From Pseudobdellovibrionaceae bacterium (GTDB lineage Bacteria; Bdellovibrionota; Bdellovibrionia; Bdellovibrionales; Bdellovibrionaceae), in contig JAHBUS010000002.1 in NCBI GenBank assembly GCA_019637955.1, forward strand, positions 124,001-188,000: a stretch of 64,000 nucleotides of DNA, in the 5' to 3' direction. Below are positions 26,372 through 33,791 of the stretch, one piece after another (positions within the stretch are counted from its first letter, which is position 1; each line of letters begins with the position of its first letter). The notes under the pieces were generated by a model. The model saw only the letters and a list, made by a program, of their open reading frames with translations. It had not been told where the DNA came from and made no database searches. A program made the translations under genes and the position numbers.

Positions 26372-27873
26372 GAACGCTCTCCCAATTCCTTCAACTCTTC
26401 GAGCACGGGTTTGATCCCGATGATGTGGCCGCAGGTTCTCAGCGATGAGATCGAAGCGCCCAGAAGCCCCGGAAACAAGTAGTTTTGACCGGTTACCAGC
26501 AAATTCAAAATCTTGGTGCGGGGGCCGATCGCGCGCGCGCCGGTGTTTTGAATCGAATGGTACAAGCCGTAACCGGACCCCTCAATCGAGCCGTTAAAAT
26601 GCAAATTGCTCAAGGGCGAAGAGCTGACTTGGCTCTCGATCTTGGCGGCTAAGCCCGGTTCATAGCGCTCGACCGCGGCGAAAACGCGCGCGGTGAGCTT
26701 GTCTTTGAACGCCTTGTAGTCGTCGGGACGTTTGCCGTACTTGGTGTCTTTCCACCGTTCGAACCATTTGTACGGCGAGGCCGAATGCAAACTGAACACT
26801 TTCTTTCCGCCCTCGTTCGAGCTCGTGCGCGAAAGCGAAGCGAAGACCATGGCCGGGATCTCGTCGGGCCCGCGCTCGCGGAACATCTCTTTCGGGTCCG
26901 AGGTGTCGAAAAAATAATGATTTTGCAACGGGTCCCAGTCGAGGCCTTGCGCCCGCGCATAGACCGCGTACATGCCGCCGCTCTCGGGGAGCTGACGGAC
27001 GCGGTCCTTGAAGAGTCCGGTCAAACGAGAGTCGTCGGTCAAAAGACCGAAGGTCGTTTTCGGGTGCAAAGACGAGATCACCCAGTCGGCGGTGAAGCGC
27101 TCGCCTTTTTCGGTCACGACTTCGCTGACGTTGTCGCCGTTCACGACGAGCGAAACGACTTTGCGGTTCATCAAAACGCGGCCGCCTTGCGCCTCGATGC
27201 GCTCGACGAACGTTTTCGTCAAGTCATCGCCGCCTTTTGAAAAACCCATTGGTCCGCGGATCAACGAATCGACCACGATCGCGTGCAGGCCGAAAGGGGT
27301 GTCTTCGGGACGCACGCCGTGCAGGCCGCAGTAGGCGTAGAACAGAGCCTGCAGGCGCGGGTTTTGCGTGAGGGGCTCGACGACCTGGGTGAGCGGTGTT
27401 TGCAGCGCCTCGAGCGAGCGGGTCATGTCGGCATCGCCGTCGAAACTGTAAGTCGGAAAATGCGCGACCGTTTTTTGGATGAGATCGAAGTAACTTTTGA
27501 TCGCCGCCGTCTCCGACGGAAAGTGCGAGGCCAGCTCTTGAGCCGCGCGATCAAAACCCATCGGCAGCCGGATCGTTCCTTCGGGAAAGTGAAAGACGTC
27601 AAAGCCGTCAGGGTTGAGCGGAACGAAAGCCTCGGGCTTATAGACGCCCAGGTAGTTCAGCAGGGTGTGAAAAGGTTGGCCCGGACACATTGAGCCCACA
27701 TAGTGCGCGCCGGTGTCGAAGAGCTCGCCAAAACGGCGAAAGCTGTGCATGTAGCCGCCGGGGCGGCTGTACGCTTCGAGCACGAGCACCGATTTTCCTT
27801 TTTTTGAGAGAAGAGCCGCGCTCGTCAGTCCCGAAATTCCCGAACCGATGATGAGAGCGTCATGGTGGCTCAT
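26368..27873 (-). CDS. CrtI/carotenoid-isomerase-like FAD oxidoreductase
   Basis: A 501-residue NAD(P)/FAD-binding protein with the N-terminal loop ALIIGSGISGLTSAALL (GSGISG at 10-15) and EAYSRPGGYMHSF, as in phytoene desaturases, carotene isomerases and retinol saturases. The C-terminal FAD segment NLLVTGQNYLFPGLLGA is also typical. The substrate is probably the conjugated polyene or its aryl head. Introducing, reducing or isomerising a double bond are all possible. Phytoene-dehydrogenase-like proteins recur in flexirubin-type clusters, as I recall. There is no phytoene synthase or other carotenoid gene in the window. The ATG overlaps the ketoreductase stop by 4 bases. Confidence 0.75.
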   Translation of the reverse strand: MSHHDALIIGSGISGLTSAALLSKKGKSVLVLEAYSRPGGYMHSFRRFGELFDTGAHYVGSMCPGQPFHTLLNYLGVYKPEAFVPLNPDGFDVFHFPEGTIRLPMGFDRAAQELASHFPSETAAIKSYFDLIQKTVAHFPTYSFDGDADMTRSLEALQTPLTQVVEPLTQNPRLQALFYAYCGLHGVRPEDTPFGLHAIVVDSLIRGPMGFSKGGDDLTKTFVERIEAQGGRVLMNRKVVSLVVNGDNVSEVVTEKGERFTADWVISSLHPKTTFGLLTDDSRLTGLFKDRVRQLPESGGMYAVYARAQGLDWDPLQNHYFFDTSDPKEMFRERGPDEIPAMVFASLSRTSSNEGGKKVFSLHSASPYKWFERWKDTKYGKRPDDYKAFKDKLTARVFAAVERYEPGLAAKIESQVSSSPLSNLHFNGSIEGSGYGLYHSIQNTGARAIGPRTKILNLLVTGQNYLFPGLLGASISSLRTCGHIIGIKPVLEELKELGERS

Positions 27874-28619
27874 GCGGGATACAATCCGCCATTCACGCTC
27901 AAGGTCGTGCCCGTCATGTAGGCCGCATCCTTCGAGCAAAGAAACGAAACGACGCCCGCGACTTCTTGCGCGGTTCCGAAGCGTCCCAGCGGGATGCGTT
28001 TCTTAAACTCCTCGAGTCCCGGAATGGTCTGGATCATCTCGGTTTCGATAAAGCCCGGAGCGACGGCATTGACCCGAATCCCTCGCGAGCCGATCTCCAT
28101 CGCCAGCGTCTTGGTCATCGCGATGAGCGCCGCTTTGCTGGCGGCGTAGTTGAACTGACCGGGGTTTCCGGTCTGCCCGGCGAGAGAGGCCATGTTGACG
28201 ATCGAGCCCCGTCGGCGGCGGAGCATGCGGCGCACGGTCCAGCGCATGAGATAAAAGGCGCCGTAAGCGTTGGTCTTCATCACCGAATCGAAGGCCTCGT
28301 CGGTCATCACGCCCAAGAGCGTGTCGCTGTGAATCCCGGCATTGTTGATCAGCACATCGAGGTGTTCGTCTTTGTGAGCGTCGAAGTAAGCGTTCAGAGC
28401 CGCCTCGATGGCCTCTTTGTCGGCGACATCGAACTGCACGACTTCGGCTTTTCCGCCGGCCGCGAGGATCTCCTGGCGGACGGCCTCGGCCCGCTCCAGA
28501 CCTTTGTTACAATGAACGAGAATTTTAAAGCCATCCGCGGCCAAGCGGAGCGCGATGGCTTTGCCGATCCCAGAGGAGGCGCCGGTGACGAGTGCGGTGG
28601 TGGAGGTTGCGGTTTCCAT
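27870..28619 (-). CDS. 3-oxoacyl-ACP reductase (FabG/ApeQ-like)
   Basis: A 249-residue short-chain dehydrogenase with the cofactor loop VTGASSGIGKA (residues 11-21), INNAGI, and catalytic Ser145, Tyr158 and Lys162. The end MTGTTLSVNGGLYP is typical of FabG. It should reduce each ketoacyl-ACP with NADPH before dehydration. It is the first gene of the minus unit running to ACP-1 and starts only 18 bases from the divergent PlsC gene, so the two promoters must overlap or lie inside coding sequence. Confidence 0.88.
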   Translation of the reverse strand: METATSTTALVTGASSGIGKAIALRLAADGFKILVHCNKGLERAEAVRQEILAAGGKAEVVQFDVADKEAIEAALNAYFDAHKDEHLDVLINNAGIHSDTLLGVMTDEAFDSVMKTNAYGAFYLMRWTVRRMLRRRRGSIVNMASLAGQTGNPGQFNYAASKAALIAMTKTLAMEIGSRGIRVNAVAPGFIETEMIQTIPGLEEFKKRIPLGRFGTAQEVAGVVSFLCSKDAAYMTGTTLSVNGGLYPA

Positions 28620-28637
28620 CGTGTTCGCCTACGATAT

Positions 28638-29402
28638 ATGCCGATGAAGACCGATGTCAAAAGTCATTCCCCTCTGATCGCGCGCCTGGCGCTGCTGTAC
28701 TTCATCCTGACGATTGGGGTGGTGGGCACCTTGACGGCCTATCTTCTCAGTTTGCCACTTTACCTCTTGTCACGCCTGATCCGCGGCCCCGAGCGCCTGG
28801 CCGATCTCATTCTACAAAAAGCCGTGTTTTTGCTAATGAAGCTTCAACCTTGGTTCAATGGCACAGTGCACATGACTTTGCCGGAGCGCGCCCGAAATCA
28901 AGGAATTTTGATTGTTTCAAATCACCGCTCCACCTTGGACGTTTTCATCCTGCTTTCGCGCGTGCCGGGGGTTCGAATTTTGGCCAAACGTGATCTGATG
29001 TTTGTTCCTTTTTTGAACGTCATGATGTGGGCCATGCGCCAGATCCCGGTGTCCAAGGGAAGCGCGGTTCAGTTCTTGGCCGCGATGGATGAGGTCCGCC
29101 GGCGTTTGCGTTCGGGCGAGACCGTCCACGTCTTTCCCGAGATGACCCGCTGTCCTTTGGGCTACGAAGGCGTGCAAAATTTCATGGTCGCTCCCTTTCT
29201 GGCGGCGATGCGGGAGAATGTCACGATCGTGCCGGTGGTGTTCAAGGGCACCGACAGCGTGTGGCCCAAAGGCGCGGGCGGTTTGTTCTCCGGGCACCCG
29301 GTCACGGCCAAAACGCTGGAGCCCGTTGATCCGGGGCAGTTTAAAACCGCCGATGAGCTGAGAACCGAAATCCATTCTCGCATCCAAGCGGCGCTCGCAT
29401 GA
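28638..29402 (+). CDS. PlsC-family 1-acylglycerol-3-phosphate acyltransferase
   Basis: A 254-residue membrane-associated acyltransferase. A hydrophobic segment at residues 13-47 precedes the catalytic box NHRSTLD (His96, Asp101). The second box FPEMTRCPLGYEG corresponds to FPEGTRS. In aryl-polyene clusters a homologous acyltransferase transfers the polyene or a fatty acid to a lipid acceptor. It overlaps the glycosyltransferase-acyltransferase gene by 4 bases. A second ATG two codons downstream is an alternative start; neither has a clear ribosome site. Confidence 0.8.
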   Translation: MPMKTDVKSHSPLIARLALLYFILTIGVVGTLTAYLLSLPLYLLSRLIRGPERLADLILQKAVFLLMKLQPWFNGTVHMTLPERARNQGILIVSNHRSTLDVFILLSRVPGVRILAKRDLMFVPFLNVMMWAMRQIPVSKGSAVQFLAAMDEVRRRLRSGETVHVFPEMTRCPLGYEGVQNFMVAPFLAAMRENVTIVPVVFKGTDSVWPKGAGGLFSGHPVTAKTLEPVDPGQFKTADELRTEIHSRIQAALA

Positions 29403-31513
29403 TTCTTCGTCTCTGCGTGGTGATTCCCACTTACAACAATCCCGAGAGCGTCGCGGCGGTCGTGCGCGAAGTGCTGGCCCAAACGCCGTACCCCGTTTTG
29501 GTGGTGGACGACGGCTCCGACATTCCCGTACTAACGCGGCTTGGGTCCGAAGACCTGCGCCCGCATTTGGAGAGCGCGCGTTTGAATGTCTTGCGTCTGT
29601 CCGTGAATCGCGGCAAGGGAAACGCGATTCAGAGGGCTCTGCGCGCTTGCGTCGAAAAAGGATTCACGCACATTCTCACGATGGACGCCGATGGCCAGCA
29701 CCTGACGAGCGAGGTGGCGGCGCTGATCAAAGTCGCCCAGGAGCACCCGTGGGATCTCGTGATCGGTGCGCGCAAATTTCAGACCGCCGGAGATGTGCCG
29801 AGCGTGAGCAAATTCGGCCGCCGTTTTTCGAATTTTTGGGTTCAGTTCCAAACGGGACTCCCAGTTTCGGACTCGCAGAGCGGCTTTCGCCTATACCCTT
29901 TATTTCAACTGCAGAACATGAAGTTCTGGTGCCGCCGCTACGACTTTGAAATCGAAGTGCTGATCAAGTCGATGTGGAAAGGCGTGCAAATTCGCGAAAC
30001 CGAAATCGAGGTCTACTACCCCGACCAAGACAAACGCGTCAGCCATTTTCATAAACTCTGGGACAACGTGCGCATTTCGATTTTGAACACCGCGCTCGTC
30101 GTTCTTTCGCTTTTGAATTCGCACCATTCGGCCCGCGAGGCCGCATTTGCCGTGGGCGCCGGCGCCTTTATCGGGACGACGCCGTTCTTCGGTTTTCACA
30201 CGTTGATCGTGGCGATCGTGGCCTTCGCCTTGCGCTTGAACGCGGTTTATCTGTGGCTCGGCACGCACGTGTCGATGCCGCCGATCGCGCCCTTCTTGAT
30301 TCTAGGCTCGATCTGGATCGGCTCGACGCTGGTGCCTTCACCCGAAGCGGCGGCACTGACTTGGGATCAGATTGACCATCTCAGTTTGCGCGGCTTGCTT
30401 CATGAAGCCCGGTTGCATCTTGCGCAGTGGATGGCGGGTTCGCTCATTCTGGGCGCGATCCTCGGCTTGGTGCTCGGAAGTCTGACGTATCTCTTGGTCC
30501 GGCGTTTTCATGCCAAGAAGCGCCTTAGCGCCAGCTGGAACGGGCGCGTGCGCGGCGGCCGCTTCGGCAACGGTTTCTTGCGCTTCGTGATCCAGAACAT
30601 TGGCCTGCGCGCGGGATACGTGTGCCTGTACTTCATCATTCCTTACTTTTATCTTTTTGCACCGAAGGCGCGCCGTTCGCTGAAAGAATACTGGCATTTG
30701 CAAAAACCCGATGCGGGTTTTTTCGGAAGTCGGCAGTTGATTCTGAAGCATCTGTTCCGCTTCGGCCAGGTCCTGATGGACCGGATCGCGAAAAACTTCG
30801 GATTGAAAGAGGGCTTTGAAACGCGCTCTCACGGCGTCGAGCATATTTTGGCGGCCCGTGAAGCCTCTCCGGGCCTGGTCTCGCCCGGGCTCATCCTCTT
30901 GACCGCTCACGTGGGCGGTTGGGATTTTGCGGCCTCGCTTTTGGACAAGACGTCGCGCGGTTTCTACATCGCCGAGTACCAGTCCCAAGAGCGCAAGTTC
31001 AGCGATGTCAAAGGCCCGGATCAAATGCGGCACCTTAAGCAGTTCACGCCCGATCCGGGCGCGGGCATTTCGGTGATGGAGCTTTACACCGCTCTCGGAC
31101 AAGGAAACATCGTCGGTCTCATGGGGGACCGGCCGATGGGTCAACACTATGAGCTGGTGAAGTTTTGCGGACGTCTGGCGCCCTTCGACACGACTCCGTT
31201 TCGTTTGGCCGCGGCCGCGAAAGCGGCGGTGATCTTCACGTTCGGATTTAAAGACAAGGGACGTGAGTACGAGTTCTTCGCGGAGCCCGCGAGGTTTTAC
31301 CGTTTCGAACCTGGCCGCGACCGCGACCTGCAGTGCATTGAGTGGGCGCAAGAGTACGCGTCGTGCCTCGAGCGCATGCTACGCCGGCATCCCGAGCAGT
31401 GGTTTAATTTTTACCCGTTCTGGTCGACGATCCCGGTCTCGCCGTTGAGTGAAGGTAAGATGCGGCAAGGGCACCGTTGGCAAGAAGAGTTGCAAACACC
31501 GTCAGGGCGCTGA
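29399..31513 (+). CDS. trifunctional GT2 glycosyltransferase - DUF2062 - LpxL-type acyltransferase
   Basis: A 704-residue fusion. Residues 1-220 are a family 2 glycosyltransferase with VVDDGSD (Asp37-Asp38) and MDADGQH (Asp96, Asp98). Residues about 240-375 are a DUF2062 membrane domain (AFAVGAGAFIGTTPFFGFHT and further hydrophobic helices). Residues about 390-690 are a lipid A lauroyl-type acyltransferase with the HX4D box in LTAHVGGWD. Aryl-polyene and flexirubin clusters carry glycosyltransferase/acyltransferase proteins of this kind. The likely role is building the lipid or sugar-lipid to which the polyene is attached at the inner membrane. The start overlaps the PlsC stop by 4 bases. Confidence 0.85.
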   Translation: MILRLCVVIPTYNNPESVAAVVREVLAQTPYPVLVVDDGSDIPVLTRLGSEDLRPHLESARLNVLRLSVNRGKGNAIQRALRACVEKGFTHILTMDADGQHLTSEVAALIKVAQEHPWDLVIGARKFQTAGDVPSVSKFGRRFSNFWVQFQTGLPVSDSQSGFRLYPLFQLQNMKFWCRRYDFEIEVLIKSMWKGVQIRETEIEVYYPDQDKRVSHFHKLWDNVRISILNTALVVLSLLNSHHSAREAAFAVGAGAFIGTTPFFGFHTLIVAIVAFALRLNAVYLWLGTHVSMPPIAPFLILGSIWIGSTLVPSPEAAALTWDQIDHLSLRGLLHEARLHLAQWMAGSLILGAILGLVLGSLTYLLVRRFHAKKRLSASWNGRVRGGRFGNGFLRFVIQNIGLRAGYVCLYFIIPYFYLFAPKARRSLKEYWHLQKPDAGFFGSRQLILKHLFRFGQVLMDRIAKNFGLKEGFETRSHGVEHILAAREASPGLVSPGLILLTAHVGGWDFAASLLDKTSRGFYIAEYQSQERKFSDVKGPDQMRHLKQFTPDPGAGISVMELYTALGQGNIVGLMGDRPMGQHYELVKFCGRLAPFDTTPFRLAAAAKAAVIFTFGFKDKGREYEFFAEPARFYRFEPGRDRDLQCIEWAQEYASCLERMLRRHPEQWFNFYPFWSTIPVSPLSEGKMRQGHRWQEELQTPSGR

Positions 31514-31619
31514 CCTGGGTCGGGATCAAACCGTAAACCCAACGATCGACCAAGATCTCAAGCGAGAGCGCGATTAAGATCAGAAGTAAAATCCAGACGA
31601 CGACCCGTTTAAATTTCAT
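31404..31619 (-). CDS. small two-helix membrane protein
   Basis: A 71-residue protein with two hydrophobic stretches (VVWILLLILIALSLEI and VSALTVFATLLANGALAASYL) joined by DRWVYGLIPTQ. It ends the minus-strand export unit and its start overlaps the DUF3261 lipoprotein stop by 11 bases. Its last 110 bases lie antisense to the end of the GT2 fusion. The well-formed transmembrane pattern and coupling argue that it is real. It could be a small accessory subunit of the exporter. No family recognised. Confidence 0.5.
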   Translation of the reverse strand: MKFKRVVVWILLLILIALSLEILVDRWVYGLIPTQVSALTVFATLLANGALAASYLHSTARPGSSTRTGKN

Positions 31620-32193
31620 AGCCCTGAACTTTCACGTCCAATTCAAAATCGGGGTGCGTGATCAAAACCGATTTGGGAATGTCGTTCTCGTCGTAGCCTC
31701 CAAGCCGGGCTCTGATTGGACCCGTGTCGCCGGGAACTTCGATCTCGCTCGGAAATCCGCTCTCGGTGCGCGCCAAGATTTTGGCTTTTGCCGGCGTGCC
31801 GGCGAGCGGCGTCGTGAGCACGTCGCGCAGGATCGCGTAGTATCCGCGGATGCGGGGTTCGTATTTTTCAAGCGCCGGAACGTAGGTTTGCACTTTCACC
31901 TCGGAGGTTTGGACGTTCTCGTCCACCCGAAACACGGTCGTCCCGAAACCCGAAAGCGCGATCAAAGAGATCTGTTCGCCCGTAAAAGTGAATGCGCCCT
32001 GAAAGTCCATCTGCGAAGGACCCTTGTTCTTGGGATTTTTCACCGCGACGTGCACGAGATGTTGATAGGACCCGTAGGGAAAAATCAAAGTTCGCGGAGG
32101 TGCCTCGGGTTTGGTTTGCACGGTTTTCTTCGGCGCGCTTGAGCAAGCGGCCAAAAACAAAAGCGGCAGAAACGCGAGGAGAGGCTTGGTCAT
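31609..32193 (-). CDS. DUF3261-type outer-membrane lipoprotein
   Basis: A 194-residue lipoprotein with lipobox LAAC at Cys17 followed by Ser-Ser, which favours the outer membrane. The beta-rich body (FQGAFTFTGEQISLIALSGFGTTVFRV, FPSEIEVP) resembles DUF3261 proteins, which are regular members of aryl-polyene clusters and are structurally related to LolB-like carriers. With the LolA-like protein of the same unit it may receive the lipid-linked polyene at the outer membrane. It overlaps the C45 gene by 4 bases. Confidence 0.7.
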   Translation of the reverse strand: MTKPLLAFLPLLFLAACSSAPKKTVQTKPEAPPRTLIFPYGSYQHLVHVAVKNPKNKGPSQMDFQGAFTFTGEQISLIALSGFGTTVFRVDENVQTSEVKVQTYVPALEKYEPRIRGYYAILRDVLTTPLAGTPAKAKILARTESGFPSEIEVPGDTGPIRARLGGYDENDIPKSVLITHPDFELDVKVQGYEI

Positions 32194-33791
32194 TGAAGCT
32201 TCCTTTCAAGGTCCAATCGATCTTTGTGGTAAGCCGGAACCAGATCCAAGGCGTGGCGCCAAGCCGCGCGGGCTTGATCCATCTCCTGGCGGCATTCATG
32301 CCATTTTCCGAGAGTGAGGTAGTAATCGCCCTGTTCTTTGAAGGTGCCCGCCGCGCGTTCGAGATGAGCTTGGGCGGCATCGCAGTCTTTGCGCCAAAGC
32401 GCTAAACGGGTCCATCGCAGCTCCTCCCATGACTCCTGAATGGCCTTGAACTGGGCGGGCGTGACGTCAGGATCCGCGGGCAGCTCGCGCACGAAAACGG
32501 GTTTGCGTTCGCGGAAGGAGGCTTCGAGGTCGTAACCGACGAAGGCCCCGGCGACGGCCGGGCCTTTCCCGACGTAAAAGACGCGGTCGCGAGAGTTGTA
32601 GATCACCGAGTGCGTGGCGATGAGGGCGTCGATGGCGCGGCGGTGGCCCAGGTGCAAAGGTTGGCCGTCATCCGTGCGGCCCTTGTCGCGTAAGATTTTG
32701 AGCACTTCAATCTCGAGCTCCGGCGACTTTTGAAAGTCGCGGCCCTTGAGCGCGCCCAGAAGCTCTTCGCCGCGGTCCTGACGCGCGGTGGAGGTCAGGT
32801 ACTGGCGTCGGTCGCGGTTGACCTTGTCGTCTTTCCAAATATCGGCGATGAGATGATTGGCAACAACGCTGGGGCCTTGAAGCTCAACCACGGCAAAGCG
32901 TGCCGGCGATTTTTCGACCCGCACAAGCCGACCGGTTTTGGCATCAAGCAGGACGTAAATGTCGGTGATGAACACCTGCTCGCGCCGCAAAATTTCAATC
33001 GCGTCGTTCAGGTCTTTCGCGAATTGCAAGACTTTGAGGGCGACGAGCGTCGATGGAAGCCCGATCCGGCGAAAGTCCTCGCTGCCCGCGGCGTTGAGCG
33101 AAATGTAAAGACCCTGGTCGTTCACGCCGGTGACCGCGCCGACCATTCCGGCCCAAATCACCGACAAAAACGCGTGGCCCTCGTCGGGAAACACCCATTT
33201 CAGGATCTTTTCCTCGTCGAACACGCGGCCCGCTTCAAAGTCAAAATTTCGGCCCAGCACCCATTGACCGCCCAAGGGGTGTGCGATCACGGTGCAGCCC
33301 ATCGCCTCGAGTCCCTGATCGACGCTCATTTGGCCGACTTCATGGATGCCGTGGTACACGATTTGGCGGGTGTAGCCGTCGATGACGTGGTCATACTTTT
33401 GGGGGGCGAACCGGGAGACGCCGTACATCTCTTGAAGCATCCAGGGTTCAATGTACTTTTCAACGCCGCCGAACCACCAGATCCCCGCCAAGGTGAGCGG
33501 GGGGAGCAGGCTTTTCGAGGGCAGAAATCGGGAGAGTTGATCGAACAACACGTCCTCTTGTTTGAGAAGAAGATCGCGCGTGTGGGACCCCGATTGCAAG
33601 CCGCGCTCGTAGGGATTGCCGGACAAGAGCAGGTGATGCATGCCGAACTGATCTTTCGAAATGAACGTGCCCTCGATTTGCCGGGCTGCGGGCAGCTCGG
33701 GAACGGGGGCCACGCCCGCGTGGTAGGTGCGGAGAACCAGCGTCCAGCCCAAAAGAAAAGTGAGCGCGAGGCCGAAAATAAAACTCTTCAT
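32190..33791 (-). CDS. membrane-anchored C45-family acyltransferase/hydrolase with TPR-like tail
   Basis: A 533-residue protein. Residues 4-20 form a membrane anchor. A domain of the acyl-CoA:6-aminopenicillanate acyltransferase (C45, Ntn hydrolase) type follows, in which Cys166 of AMGCTVIAHP would be the nucleophile, with LGRNFDF just after. Residues about 470-533 contain helix pairs with a TPR-like pattern (AQAHLERAAGTFKEQGDYYLTLG). C45 proteins recur in flexirubin-type clusters, as I recall. A periplasmic acyl transfer or trimming step on the polyene lipid is inferred. The ATG at the anchor was chosen; it overlaps the exporter stop by 4 bases. Confidence 0.7.
   Translation of the reverse strand: MKSFIFGLALTFLLGWTLVLRTYHAGVAPVPELPAARQIEGTFISKDQFGMHHLLLSGNPYERGLQSGSHTRDLLLKQEDVLFDQLSRFLPSKSLLPPLTLAGIWWFGGVEKYIEPWMLQEMYGVSRFAPQKYDHVIDGYTRQIVYHGIHEVGQMSVDQGLEAMGCTVIAHPLGGQWVLGRNFDFEAGRVFDEEKILKWVFPDEGHAFLSVIWAGMVGAVTGVNDQGLYISLNAAGSEDFRRIGLPSTLVALKVLQFAKDLNDAIEILRREQVFITDIYVLLDAKTGRLVRVEKSPARFAVVELQGPSVVANHLIADIWKDDKVNRDRRQYLTSTARQDRGEELLGALKGRDFQKSPELEIEVLKILRDKGRTDDGQPLHLGHRRAIDALIATHSVIYNSRDRVFYVGKGPAVAGAFVGYDLEASFRERKPVFVRELPADPDVTPAQFKAIQESWEELRWTRLALWRKDCDAAQAHLERAAGTFKEQGDYYLTLGKWHECRQEMDQARAAWRHALDLVPAYHKDRLDLERKLQ

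Noticed and set aside
26368-27873. Considered as part of a carotenoid pathway because of the CrtI-like fold
   Set aside because: No phytoene synthase, GGPP synthase or cyclase is nearby, and the gene is coupled to fatty-acid/polyketide-type enzymes.
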